Part shown: positions 1-12,133 of the stretch, one piece after another
How the letters are laid out: every line of letters starts with the position of its first letter
Position numbering within the stretch: the stretch's first letter is position 1
Assembly (NCBI GenBank): GCA_019914945.1
Contig: CM034113.1
Span: forward strand, 3,638,850-3,702,849
Source: Typha latifolia
Taxonomy: Eukaryota > Streptophyta > Magnoliopsida > Poales > Typhaceae
DNA length: 64,000 nt
Direction: 5' to 3'
Made by a program: the position numbers and the translations under genes
The notes under the pieces: generated by a model
The model's database searches: none
What the model was told of the DNA's origin: nothing
What the model saw: only the letters and a program-made list of their open reading frames with translations

Positions 1-338
1 GCCTACCTACTTCTTTTTGTTTGTTACAAAAAAAAACAATTAATATTAACGATAGAACTAGCTAGGTTAAAGGGAAAGTCTTGACATATCTACAGTCCCC
101 GTCTCGATCTCGGGAGCTTGTACTACTGGTTTGCAATTTTTCTGCTGAGTCTGACTGGCTCTTATTGAAAACTTCATAAGTGGCTGTAGATTATTCTAGT
201 TATTACTCTCTTATTGTTCGCTGTGATCTCTTAGCTTGCATATCATCATTCATTTATTGCATTTATTTCTTTAGTAGTAAAGACACTTTATATGAACCTT
301 TGTAGTGGTAGGAGAGTATTTCACCATTCCAGTCTGTC

Positions 339-1600
339 ATGGAACCCAATACCATGGAAGATTTTCGTCAATTTTTACAAGAGTCCATTGAAACCATTAT
401 TACCAGATTGGACGACTTCAATGCTCGTCTTGAGGCTATTGAGATGGGTCGTGACCAACATGAGACTAGGAGTGACGTCGGTGTGTCCAACACGGGTGCC
501 ACGCGTGTCACTCCTAATGTCAAGACCCATCGACAGGCTCCATACTACCCTCACCATGAGAGAGGTCCTGAGAGAGAACCCCATAGGCAAAATTATCGTG
601 AAGATACATTTGATTTTCAAAATAACAGGGGGTTTAGAGAATCTCAAAACCATGACAATCAAATTATAAAAAATATTAAGGTGGATGCCCCAACTTTTGA
701 CGGTCGCTTAGATGCTGCTGTATTCTTGACTGCTCCGTGAGATGGACCATTTCTTTGAGTGGTATGATCTACCAGAAAACCGACGCGTTAGATTTGCCCA
801 AATGAAACTAGTCGGCCGGGCCAAACTGTTTTGGCAAAGTATAGAACAATTATTAGTGCGACGAAACTAACCTCCCATAATTCATTGGCATGAAATGAAA
901 GAAAAATTAAAAGAAAATATTTGCCACATTCTTATTTTGGTGACATTTTGGATCAATGGAATAATTTTAAACAAGGAAATAGACCTGTAAGCGATTATGT
1001 CTCCCAATTTGAGGAATATATGCTGAGGTGTAATGTTGTGGAGGATGAGAGGATGACACTGAGTCGTTTTAGGCGTGGCCTTAACGACGACATTTGAAGA
1101 GAGTTAGTTTTCCGGGAGGTTACCTCCTTGGACCAAGCTTACACTCTTGTGTTGAACTACGAGATGGTTAATAGGCAACAATTGCCTAAGCGACCAATTG
1201 GGCGCACCCCTCCTAATTATGCACCTGCTGGCATAAAAGCTCCACCACCATTGGTACCTACCAGAACTACCCAAACTACCGCACCTGCCCAACCTGACAA
1301 AGAGAAGGGGCCCCTCCATGAAACTGCACTTTTTAATGACCCCCGTCGATGTTACAAATGCCGACAAGTTGGTCATGTAGCCTCAAACTGTCCTAGAAAG
1401 GCCCTTTATCTTGGGGAACAGGATAACATTATCGGGGAAAATGAGCTCGATGAACAAGTTTATGAACCTGACCCTGATGATGTCCAAGATAGTGATGAAG
1501 ATCATGATTATGGAGACCATACTGTTGGTGTTGTTCGTTGCGCTTTAACGCAACCCCGAGAGATCGATGATTGGCGAAGAAATGCAATATTCCATACTTA
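339..1600 (+). pseudogene. gag: R1 gag (capsid/nucleocapsid), broken
   Basis: Gag forms the particle that packages element RNA. The start ATG at 339 opens a frame that runs to a stop at 738-740. The homologous reading then continues in another frame (residues like MDHFFEWYDLPENRR), passes a TAA at 868-870, shifts again near 920, and meets a TGA near 1094-1096. From 1128 it is open again. A classic zinc knuckle CYKCRQVGHVASNC (C-X2-C-X4-H-X4-C) lies at 1350-1390 and binds RNA. An acidic linker leads straight into protease in the same frame, so gag and pol were one polyprotein. At least two frameshifts and two stops make it non-functional. Confidence 0.8.
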
Positions 1601-3470
1601 CATTAAATGTGGGACTAAAGATTGCAAAGTCATCATCAACAGTGGGAATTGTATTAACGTCGTCTCTTCTAACGTTATATCTCGCCTAGCGTTAAAGTCT
1701 ACACCTCATCCGAATCCTTATAAGGTATCTTGGGTAAATGATTCTTCCATTGCTATAAATGAGAGATGCCTCGTTCCTATCACTTTCCTTTCTTATAAGG
1801 AAGATGTGTGGTGCGACATTGTGCCGATGGATGTAGAGCATATTATTTTAGGCCGCCCTTGATTATTTAATCATGATGTAATTATTTTTGGGCGTTCCAA
1901 CTCGTGCTCTTTCAATTTTGAAGGCAAAAAGATTACGATAAATCCTATGCGCCCTAAAATAATTAATAAAGATAACAAGAAAAATGCTCCAAATAAAAAG
2001 GGTTTGCACATAATAAATTCTAAAGAATTTGAAAAGGAAGCAAATCAAGACTCTATTGTGTTTGCCTTGGTGGCTCGTGAAGTTGGGAGCACTACCCTCA
2101 CTCCATCATCCAACGAATCTGCTCCTATACTAAATGAGTTTCAAGATGTGTTTCCAGATGATCTGCTGGACCAATTGCCTCCTTTACGCGATATCCAACA
2201 TGCAATTGACTTTGTCCCTAGAACGTCCCTCCCAAACTTGCCACACTATTGAATGAGCCCCAACGAACATGCTGAACTACAACATCAGGTAAATGAACTT
2301 CTTATGAAGGGTTTCATCCGTGAGAGCCTAAGCCCTTGTGCTGTGCATACCCTGCTCACGCTAAAGAAGGATGGGTCCTAGCGTATGTGTGTCGATAGTC
2401 GAGCCGTCAATAGAATAACAGTCAAATATCGTTTTCCCATTCCACGGCTTGATGACGTGCTTGATATGATGGCGGGAGCTTCAATTTTCTCTAAGATCGA
2501 TCTTAAAAGTGGTTATCACCAAATCCGAATTCGCCCAGGCGATGAATGGAAAACTGCTTTTAAGACGAAAGACGGATTGTATGAATGGTTAGTAATGTCT
2601 TTCGGTTTATCAAATACCCCAAGCACTTTCATGCGTGTTATGACACAAGTGCTTCGTCCATTCATGGGCAAATTTCTTGTGGTGTATTTTGATGACATTT
2701 TGATTTATAGTCAATCAAAAGAGCTTCATTTGGACCATTTGTGTCAAGTCTGTCTAGCGCTTCGTGCTGCTCAACTCTATGGCAATAGGAAGAAGTGTTC
2801 TTTTCTTGTCGATCAAGTCATCTTCTTAGGATTTGTGGTTACTTCAGAAGGAGTCCGCGCTAACCCTGAGAAGGTCAAGGCAATTGTTGATTGGCCGAAA
2901 CCACGAAATATTCATGATGTGCGTAGCTTTCATGGCCTTGCTACTTTTTATCGCCGCTTCATTCGAGGGTTTAGTACTATCATGTCGCCGATCACTGCTT
3001 GCTTGAATAAAGGAGATTTTCATTGGAGTAAGGCAGCAAATAAAGCTTTTGAAGAGATTAAGAAGAAAATGACAATAGCGCCTGTAATGCGTCTTCCTGA
3101 CTTTTCTAAAGCTTTCGAGATAGAATGTGATGCCTTAGGCATCGGGATCGGTAGTATCCTTAGCCAGGAACGCTATCCCATTGCCTATTTCAACGAAAAA
3201 CTAAATGAGGCTAAGAAAAAATACTCCACTTACGATAAGGAATTTTATGCGGTTATTCAAGCTTTACGCTATTGGCGCCATTATTTACTTCCGCATGAAT
3301 TCGTGCTTTATTCCGACCATGAAGCTCTTCGATTCCTAAATTCTCAAAAGAAACTAAGTTCGAGACATGCTTGTTGGATCGAGTTCTTATAGGAGTATAC
3401 TTTTGTACTCAAACATAGAGCTGGGGTTGAGAATAAGACGGCTGATGCACTTAGCCGAAGGGTTTACCTT
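1600..3470 (+). pseudogene. pol: R1 protease, reverse transcriptase and RNase H, broken
   Basis: The same frame runs on from gag. The aspartic protease core reads IINSGNCINVVSS: the catalytic Asp is Asn (AAC at 1638-1640). Reverse transcriptase follows, with the FDD catalytic pair intact at 2691-2696 ([11 protein letters not shown]) and the template-grip motif [13 protein letters not shown]. RNase H begins near 3110 with [15 protein letters not shown]. In-frame stops are TGA 1860-1862, TGA 2250-2252, TAG 2379-2381 and TAG 3390-3392. Each fits a single C-to-T change on one strand or the other. No frameshift occurs in this span, so decay has been by base substitution. Confidence 0.85.
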
Positions 3471-4826
3471 TTGTCTGCCATTAGCATCAAAGTCACTAGG
3501 TTTGACAAAATGAAGGAAGATTATACAACTTGTCCGAACTTTGGCGAAATTGTTCTCACTTTGCTGATTGATCCGAACTTAGCTTTGGACAGTTATTCCA
3601 TCCAAGACGGTTACCTGTTTAAGGCTAACAAGCTTTGTGTTCCCCATACGTCTGTGCGTGACTTCCTTGTTTGGGAAATCCATGCCGGTGGTCTATCGGG
3701 TCATTTTGCACGTGATAAGACCATTGAGGAAGTGGAGCACCAATTCTACTGGCCAAGTCTCAAACGTGACGTCGCAAAATTAGTTGGTCAATGTAGGACT
3801 TGTCAGTTAGGAAAGCACAGAAAACAAAACACTGGACTTTACACTCCGTTACCTGTGCCTGATCACCGGTGGCAGGACGTTAGTATGGATTTTGTCCTGG
3901 GCTTGCCTCGCACATTTAGAAAACATGATTCAATCCTCGTGGCTGTGGATCGCTTCTCTAAGATAGCCCATTTTATGAGCTATTTTTGGAAAACCTTATG
4001 GCACATGGTTGGCACAAAATTAAAATTTTCTACTACCTATCATCCTCAAACCGATGGTCATACCGAGGTTGTTAATCGTAGTCTTGGAAATCTTTTGCGC
4101 TGTCTCATGGGTAATCATAACAAAAAATGGGATGTCATTCTTCCTATAGCCCAATTTGCATATAATAACTCCATTAATAGGTCTATTGGCATGAGCCCAT
4201 TTAAAGTTGTTCATGGTTTTAAAGCACGCAAACCTCTAGATCTGTTGCCTATGTCATCTCATTCTAGAGTCTCTAAGTCTGCCGAAACATTTGCACATCA
4301 TGTTCATTCTTTGCAGCAAGAGATCACTAAGCGAATTGAGGCGAGTAATCACCAGTATAAATTACATGCCGACTTGCACAAACATGCCAAGGAGTTCGAT
4401 GTTGGAGATCATGTTATGATTCGTCTTAGACCCGAACGATTCCCTTAGGGAGCTATTCGGAAGTTGCATGCCCGTAGTGTAGGACCTTTCCAAGTTCTGA
4501 AACGTATTGGTGCTAATGCTTATGTTATTGATATTCCCCCTGATTATGGCATTAATTGTACTTTTAATATTGAGGATTTAGCAGCCTACCATCCACCTAT
4601 GCACATCCCCATCGAACCCTATGCTACATCTACTACCCTTCTAGACATCCCTACTATGCCACCTACAACTTCTCCGTTCCCATCCACATCACAAGAAAAG
4701 ATAGACGCTATTTTAGATGATCAAATAACATCTACTGCAGAAGGAGGGGTTCACCGTTTTCTCGTTCGATGGCACGGGCGACCAGAGTCTGATTGTACGT
4801 GGATCACTCGCGAGGAGTTACAGTAG
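3471..4826 (+). pseudogene. R1 integrase plus chromodomain-like tail, internally deleted
   Basis: Integrase joins element cDNA to the chromosome. The N-terminal H2C2 zinc-binding segment (from HAGGLSGHF to CRTC) spans about 3690-3805. The first catalytic Asp is at 3888-3890 (SMDFVLGLP) and the catalytic Glu at 4065-4067 (TEVVNRS). Between them the frame jumps from AHFMSYF to WKTLW near 3980, which removes the segment that carries the second catalytic Asp in this family, without breaking the frame. A GPY-like region follows, with a stop at 4446-4448. The tail FLVRWHGRPESDCTWI just before the TAG at 4824-4826 is chromodomain-like; in the family it helps target chromatin. Reading continues past that TAG as LDPDILEYY, so that stop is also secondary. 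Confidence 0.85.
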
Positions 4827-4879
4827 CTTGACCCTGACATTTTGGAGTACTATTAGAGCCACTCGACTGGGTCGAGTTT

Positions 4880-5257
4880 CTTCCACCCCGGAAGAGTTAG
4901 TGGGGACACCACTTTTTGTCACCTTTATTATCGTAAGCACAAAAGGGCTGCACCCGTGGCCCTTTAGCTTAACGAGGGTTGTGACCAGTCACCTTCTAGG
5001 ACTATTTTTTCATCTTGTCTTTTAGTCACCTTCTAGGGCTATTTTCGTCTTTTATATTTTACTTTATTTAGCCTATATAAAGGCTTGTAATCATCTTTTA
5101 TGGGTTAATGAATATTTTGAGAGCTTTTGCCTATTGAGTGTTTGTTAGTGGATTCCAACGTCGGTGGATTCCGTCACCCCGATTGGTGGATTCCTCGGGT
5201 TTGATTATTTCTCCCTACTTTTTCTTCTCAACTCTACAATCAAGACGTTGTTCTGCA
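4880..5257 (+). repeat. R1 probable 3' LTR
   Basis: Non-coding sequence after the chromodomain has a TATA box (TATATAAAG, 5074-5082), a direct repeat of AGTCACCTTCTAGG (near 4986 and 5026), and ends in CA at 5257. The upstream boundary is not fixed, because the matching 5' LTR is not visible and the coding frame probably runs into the LTR. Confidence 0.45.
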
Positions 5258-8200
5258 TAAAAAAAGTTTTAGATCTGAATTTTTTGTTAAAAAAAAAGGT
5301 GTACTGAGTTATAGTACTACTACAAAGTAGAAACCAAATAAACACTTTTCTGGTTTCTGCAGTGAAGAATTAAAGAAAACAAAGAACAAGAGAGAACAAG
5401 GAACAAAGGAAGAAAGAGAAGAAACAAGTAGATTAGGGGAAAGATATTACCAGATTCATTCTGGCTCGTCGAAATCACACTGAAGAGTTCGTCTCATGCC
5501 AATCAACACTTCACATGAAGAGAGAAGGAGAAAACATCTTTTCTTAATGTTTTTTATTAAAAAAAAAAACCACAGCCATCACTGTGGAAGATTTCCATCA
5601 TGTTTTCTAATAGAGTGGATGGAAAACCCTAAACAAACTCAAATGTCTAGTTGGATTAGATCAAAAGAGGCCTTACCCATATAGGTATAAATAAAACATA
5701 AGATTTAATAGCCAATAGGCTTGACTTAATAAAAACTTCCAAAGAGCAACTATTAACTCCTTAATCTGTTATATGTCATCAGCCTTTATGCTCATCCATC
5801 AATAAGTAATTGCACAAGAGGGACAGCGTTTAGATTTATGGTAATCAAGACAAGTCTGGCTTGAGCTTAAGAGGCTGTCATGGATACTTGTCTCATATAT
5901 ATTACAGCAAAATATATCTAATGGAATAGAAACCAAAGAGCGAGAGGCAAGAAAGAACAAAAACTAAGATGAAAGGGACAAAACGCACATGGATATCAAG
6001 ACTAGAGAATCAATGCAGAATTTTATTTCCTTTTATGTGCTCCATGTTCACATTGGCAGTAAAGAACTATACATATTGTCCTTCCTCCAATATACTTTCC
6101 TTCACACCATACCTCTTGTCACACTTCTGGCTCCAAACCACAAGATTATGCAGTAAACTATATCATATGAATTTTGGTCTCTTCAACCTGGACATGTAGA
6201 AGCAAGAGCATGTAGCCCTTAAATTTGATAAGTGGGATAGGCACTATGGATCTGCACATATAGCAGTACCTTTTTCTATTAAGAATGTGTATTTCTTGTG
6301 TTTGAAAACAATTAAAAAAACCCACATATATCCTTCCCCTCAATATGGTTTTCTAAGAGGTAGTGCCTCTATTATAAATATGCAAAAAGAGTCATAAAAA
6401 CTCAAATCAGGATTCCATCCAATCCAACCTCGTGTGGGTCAATCCGAGCGGGCTGTCAAATGCACGCTAACGAACATGCACATCCAACAGTTCCGATCAC
6501 ACCTACATCCAATAGCCCCCCTATATCAGCATTCACATACGATTGGAATCATCGGATGTGTGTGACATGTGTGTTGGCATACATATAATGGCTGCTTGGA
6601 CCGACCAGCATAAGGTCAGTCCAGATAGAAATCGGGCTCTAAAAATTCTATCCATATCAAAGTGGGATTAGTCAGAATAGTTATTAATTGCATGAAACAA
6701 CCAGGTGCCACATAACCTTGTTGTATAGATGAAAGACATACTCATTTAGTCATAAAATTGACTTGTCTTTGCATCTAGGGGTTTTTGGCAAGTCCTACAT
6801 TCAGAAGTACATTTACAGTAAGATGTAACAACCAACGATAAGACACTAGGAGTCCAATAAACAAAATGATGATGTCCTACTGTCAAATTTATCTGTACAA
6901 AGTCATGGACCATTTTATGCTCTACAAATGTCCTTAATCTATCACTTCCTGCAATAGAAGAACACTAACATAAGTATGAAACGGATTTTTCAACTCTGTC
7001 ATGTAGTTGCCTATTAGAGCACTATCGAAACTACAATTCATAATTATAGTGTACACACACCGAGGTGTACAATACCAAAAGATACTTGAAAGGATCCAAA
7101 ATAGAAAAAACTTGGATCACACTGTGCAGTCAAGTAATTGACCTTTCGATATGTGGAAAAGAAGAGCACAGATGTATGGAGTATAGATGTGGAAGCTTCT
7201 ACATTACAAAAGCAGAGCACATAGTTGTAGTAAATGAACTTAACTAGTCCATGCATGTGCGAATTATAGCATGGAGATAGAAGAAATAAGTATCACTAGA
7301 GCATATGTAGGACAAATAGGCCCTAAGGAACTTAAACAACAGATCTATAAAAAGCCTGACTTCATATCATGTACTAAATATACCAAAAAAAAAGAAACAA
7401 GGAATGGTATAGAATCTACTTCTAGATAGGCATGAACTATAAAAATAATGAAAGAAAAATCAAGCCCCTAAGAAGTGACAGTGCATTAATAACTTGATGG
7501 TTTATATAAGGTAATATTTTGATTTGCATGTCCGGATAAATGCATAAACAATGAATAAATGAGAGTTTTCACCTACCTACTTATGCATAGGAATTGTTTC
7601 TTGCCACTATTGTCACTAACCTTTTGACTTATTTTGGGAAATCAAATTTGGCAAACTTTTGTGCAGTCCTAGGCCACAACACTGAAAATAATATGGTTTT
7701 AAGTTTCACCTGAGACTGAACAGTAACGGCCAAAATTATTTAAGTTTTCTGGTTTTGACATTTATTTTGGATTACAATATGCTCAAATCATTCTCTCAGC
7801 CTAAAATATTTTTTTCTTTATAGGTCAAAACTGAAACCAAAATCGAAACTTCGAACCATGGGAAATATATCTCAATATCAATGTTTCTTTCACTTGACAT
7901 AATGATCAGGGAAACTGACTATATATTAAGAGTTCCAAACGATGGATCTATTTAGTAAGATCAATCTAAGGGTGCTCCTTGTTGCTGTTTGTTGAGGCTT
8001 AGGATTTTGCAAATATGGGCTCAAAGAGCTTCTCAGCAGAGTACAATGATATATTGAAATGTGATTCAGAAAATGAAGAAACTAGTGGAGCCACCACAAA
8101 CTATCAAAAAAGTTAGTTAATAACCTACGGAACATGGACACTTCCATACTCTTGCAGTATCCATATGGGATATTATATCCAATACAATACTCGCCAAGTA

Positions 8201-9293
8201 TTTCAAGATATAAATCAAATCTTGGATAAAATTAATGTTGTGGGTACTTCTCGGATACTTCTTGGATACATACGAGATTCTTATCAATATGAATGTAAAT
8301 TGAAAGAGACTATTACTTTTTATTTCTTATCAGATCTAGAATGTCTCTCTTTATAAAAAGATTGGGTTTGCTTATTTATTTTATGATCTATATTAGTAAA
8401 TCATATTACAATGGTCAAATTTCTAATTGATAGATTGAATTCACTTACTTATCTTACATCTTAATCAATAATAAACTATGTAATACAACAGACATTTGTT
8501 ATGAATGGTAGTTCTTTAATGGATATATCAAAGGTCTAGTTATATAGACTAACAAATGCAACAATAATATATAATTCCTCAATTAAGAAATGCACGTACA
8601 CAAATATATATATATATATTTGAGCTATGTATCCTATGCATAGCATATCCTTATTGTTCAAGATTTACCATATAGGCATATCTGTATTGTATCAAATTCG
8701 ATCCTATATCCATCTATCTTCATAGTTAATAATTATAAATGCATTTGCGGATACAAAAATGCATCATGTTTTTATGTAATGTAATAAAGGCACTGTTCTA
8801 CTAACTAATTATGGTACATTAGAACCTCAATTATACTTGGCACGGGTCAGTTACTCTGAGACTCCTTTCAAAGAGCTCTGACATCCCTAGAGCTTTTTGC
8901 CTAACTGTTACTGATATTTACATTTCTTTCTCTTTGGAAAAGTAATACTGATATAATAGACCAGAGAATCTGAAAGCATTCATATTCTTTAAATCACATA
9001 CATTATTAGATGGAAGAATGTCCTACCACTATATCTAATTCAAACAATTCATGATGTCATGCCCTCCTCTTCTGAATGAGTGCTCTTGCTTCAAGATGCA
9101 AATGAACGACAGAAACACATGAAAACTTAGGGAAAAGACATCTAAATTTGTATATGCCTTCAACTTCTAATAAGTCGAAGCACATGCTTATTCTAATTTC
9201 TGATGAACTGAAATTAGCAGAAGCATATCAAAAATAAACTGAATCAAAGCATGTAACTATATAGAAACAATGATCAAAGAAGAAAAGACTCAC
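5258..9293. other. Low-repeat AT-rich stretch, no recognisable gene
   Basis: About 4 kb of AT-rich DNA with only short chance reading frames and no LTR ends, primer sites or protein motifs I recognise. A purine-rich patch lies at about 5365-5440. Blocks near 8140-8340 and 8610-8730 share rough inverted similarity around ATCCATAT/GGATAT, too weak to call an element. If the ARID exon at 9294-9570 belongs to a live gene, much of this is likely intron. Confidence 0.5.
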
Positions 9294-9570
9294 ATGAATT
9301 TAGTCCCTGATATAGCATGCAACTTCTTGAGAGTGCCCATGAATAAATTCCGATCAGTAATCACATCCTCATACTTCTCCAGTGGCTTCAAATAATAATT
9401 ATTATTATTATTTCGGCAATTCCTTGCGTCAGCGACCTCTTCAATCGTTTCCTTGGACTCCAATTTTAGCGCCATCGATTGCTTTTCCTTTCCAGGGTCT
9501 AGAACCTTTTTTCCCTTATCAGGGAACTTCTCAGCAACTCCATTCACAGCCTCATTCATCTCTTTCCAAT
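9294..9570 (-). CDS. Exon of an ARID (probably ARID-HMG) DNA-binding protein
   Basis: The minus strand encodes a lysine/glutamate-rich leader (DWKEMNEAVNGVAEKF), a run of five Asn followed by Tyr-Tyr, then KYEDVITDRNLFMGTLKKLH and AISGTKF. The last part matches the first helix region of the ARID/BRIGHT domain as found in plant ARID-HMG proteins, nuclear factors that bind AT-rich DNA. The exon has good borders. A TTTCAG acceptor is read at 9576-9571. A GTGAGT donor is read at 9293-9288, splitting the Met/Ile codon after GTKF, where the ARID family commonly has an exon junction. The Asn run comes from an AAT microsatellite. I could not find the next ARID exon or the HMG box at lower coordinates, so this is either one exon of a gene with long introns or a stranded fragment. 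Confidence 0.6.
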
Positions 9571-10690
9571 CTGAAATCTGAATGAAATCAAAATAAATAA
9601 TAGGATAAACATAGAAATCAGAAAGTTAGATGACAAAGACAAAAACTGGTCTACAAATAAAAATTATTCCTGGGAGCACCTGAAGACTGATACCACAACT
9701 TTGAGAGACTACAAATATCTCATCCTGTAGACCCAAGTTTTGAATTCGGAACTGGCGGTTTCCTGTTCGCAAAAGTACCAACCCCAACAAATACTAAATC
9801 CCATTTACTAATAACCTAAGGATACATTAGACACATAATAAAACTGATGAACAAAAGAAAAATCAAAGCCATACGGTCTAAAATCAATTTCATATATTAT
9901 CCTTAATATATAATATCCTATTATGATAAGGGAGAAGGCAAGATTGTCTTATCTTGTATGAATGGGTGGAAAAATATAAAACTGTAGACATACCCAGAAG
10001 CATGAGAGATAGGAGACAAGAATAACAAATAGAATAAAAGAATAAAGGAATAAGATTTAGGGGGAATACCATTACCTACCATTAACTAAGGTGCGTTTCT
10101 AAAAAGAGGTGGTATCAAGAGATAACAACATCCACATATAAGAGAGATGGTGGATATTTATCATGTAGGGCAACAAGAGTGACTGAATAATAATATTAAA
10201 GAAAGAGATAAAAGAGGGGATACCCACCTACCAAATATTTCCATTTGTTTCGGTTTAAGGAGATGAATATATTTAGCAATAAAAAATGTGAGGCTGGCAA
10301 GGCCAGCGTATACAAAGAACGTGTCGCGCTCGGCTCCTCGGACTTAACGGCAAATCTTCGTCAAACGAAATTACTATGCGATCTCTACTCATAAAAAGAT
10401 AATGTGCGGGTAGTCGATCTGCCTTGCGTTTGTGCCTCTCGTCACATCTCGAGATGGTCGGGGTGGTAGATGAGAAAAGAAAATTATGCAGACACGACGC
10501 TACGCCCGTCTGATTGTTGGACCGTGTCTGAAGATAAACTTCAAACAAAATTTGAGGTCAAGCTAGGGTTGAGAATGGGTCATATAAATACGGATTCAGA
10601 TCCACTCTAATTATGCGGATCTTCTGTATTTGATTTTGTGTGCAATCATGATCGTCAGATTTCTGCAATTGATGCGCTGATGATCTAAAA
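9571..10690. other. Flank upstream of the ARID exon, with unassigned minus-strand reading frames
   Basis: On the minus strand, an open stretch at about 9690-9810 (TGNRQFRIQNLGLQDE in one frame) could be a short exon, but it has no clear family. A 91-codon minus frame at 10273-10548 lies in locally GC-richer DNA and contains RSRARHVLCIRWPCQPHIF; I do not recognise it. If the ARID gene is real, its 5' exons and promoter should lie in this direction. Confidence 0.35.
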
Positions 10691-11130
10691 CAAATTATAG
10701 CCCACTGATTTTGGAAACATAATAGCCACACATCTTTAAGATAAAATTCGAAGAAACACAAAAGCTTAAATAATAATCAGATCTTAAGAATATAGGTGGA
10801 TACATCAGAAATGTACTCAGCCTTTATAGTCCACACTAATCAGTTTCTTAAATTTCTGCAAAATAATAAGTCCTCATGAGCTAGACACCCAACAAGTAAC
10901 CCGCTCTACTAAGAATATATTTAATAACAAATATCAACATATGATATATATATATAGTAATAAAAAATAGATTATAAAGATATATAAGCAGTCTTGGAAA
11001 ATAAATAATTTTTTGTCTCTCGTACTGAGTTTCAAAAATCCAATATATGCTAAATTGAACTATAAATTATTCATAATATCTCATATAGAATAAATCAATA
11101 TAAAAAATTTGATTTTCATTAAAAGTGTAC
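10691..11130 (-). repeat. LTR fragment, inverted relative of 14060-14475
   Basis: Read on the minus strand, this block matches 14060-14475 along most of its length. Shared landmarks are CTTAGTAGAG.GGGTTACTTG, TAGCTCAT.AGGA and CCAAAATCAG. It is a piece of the same LTR family in the opposite orientation. It stops where the other copy reaches its LTR end. Confidence 0.6.
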
Positions 11131-11896
11131 TATTATGGAAACCTTGATAAAATTTTATATTCTCTCTAATGGGTACATCAAAGGTTAGTCACGATCAGGT
11201 TGGCACTTGACACTTTTCTAGATAATCAATCTGTCTAAAATCAATGTAAACAACCAGAATTTTAAAAAATAAATAAATTTAAAATTAGAGATAATTATTT
11301 AAATAATGAGGAATTTAGTTTTATCCTTTAAAATTCGGATTAAATCAAATTAATTTTTTAGGTTTATCTTGTAAGAAGAATCCCTATCTTAATGGGACTC
11401 TCATAGAGTACCGATAAGGAGAAAAAGAAATCAGGTCAGAATTTAGAGGCAGAGAGAGAATAAATAAGAGAGTGGAAAAAAAAAGAGAAAAGAGAGGGAG
11501 ATGAAAACATATCAGAGAAAGAGGGAAGATAAGAAGAAAGATGAAGGTAATAGTAGGGCACATCAAAATTTGTGCAGATTATGATTAGAATTCAAAAATC
11601 AGATTATTTTGGGATTAAGCAATTAAGGCAAGTTCTCTCTTATTTTCTTAATTTTTTATTATTTTAAATAATATAGAATTGATGAATTGAAAAATATCTC
11701 TTTTTAGTTATTCTTATCATGTCTAATTTTTCGTGATAAGAAATTTTTGATATGATGATGTTGATTATGCTACAAGTATAGAAAAATAAGAAATCATTAT
11801 TTTACGGATTTTCATTGAAGAATTAGATATATCAATATTGTTTATATTTTATGAAAAATCTAGATTACTGTATTTCCACAATAAAAAGGGATCCGG
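11131..11896. other. AT-rich spacer, no gene seen
   Basis: AT-rich sequence with a purine-rich patch (about 11410-11540) and no recognisable coding or repeat structure. It may be the remaining body of the LTR relic to its left. Confidence 0.4.
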
Positions 11897-12133
11897 ATGT
11901 TATGAACCGGCTTGATCCGATCCGAAATAATTCTGGACTAGATTAGGGACATGACTTTCGAAGGAAGCTGCGGATAATCTAACCATTGGATCTTCCCAAC
12001 TTTTGGATATGTTGTCACTCTTGAAAAAATCTTTCTAACGAATCTAAGATCGCAAGTTTTGATAGCTAGATCTTGAGATATCTTCTGAATAGTGGCCGAA
12101 AAATAAATAAACTATAGCTTGTTAGCTCTTCAA

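Larger units (their letters stand above)
1..5257 (+). mobile_element. R1: degenerate Ty3/gypsy chromovirus
   Basis: Gag, protease, reverse transcriptase, RNase H, integrase and a chromodomain-like tail follow in that order on the plus strand, the Ty3/gypsy arrangement. The tail (FLVRWHGRPESDCTWI) is the type seen in CRM/Reina-like plant chromoviruses; the clade is a guess. A probable 3' LTR ends near 5257 with a TATA box at 5074-5082. No 5' LTR or tRNA-Met primer site is recognisable in 1-338, so the left end is either outside the window or lost. The element is dead: it has six in-frame stops and has lost a catalytic stretch of integrase. Confidence 0.85.

Noticed and set aside
375..662. Minus-strand frame opposite R1 gag
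   Set aside because: Antisense shadow of gag; the plus strand carries the recognisable protein.
8140..8730. Possible MITE with GGATAT/ATATCC ends and a 63-codon frame at 8165
   Set aside because: The inverted similarity is weak and patchy, with no TSD; AT-rich sequence gives such matches by chance.
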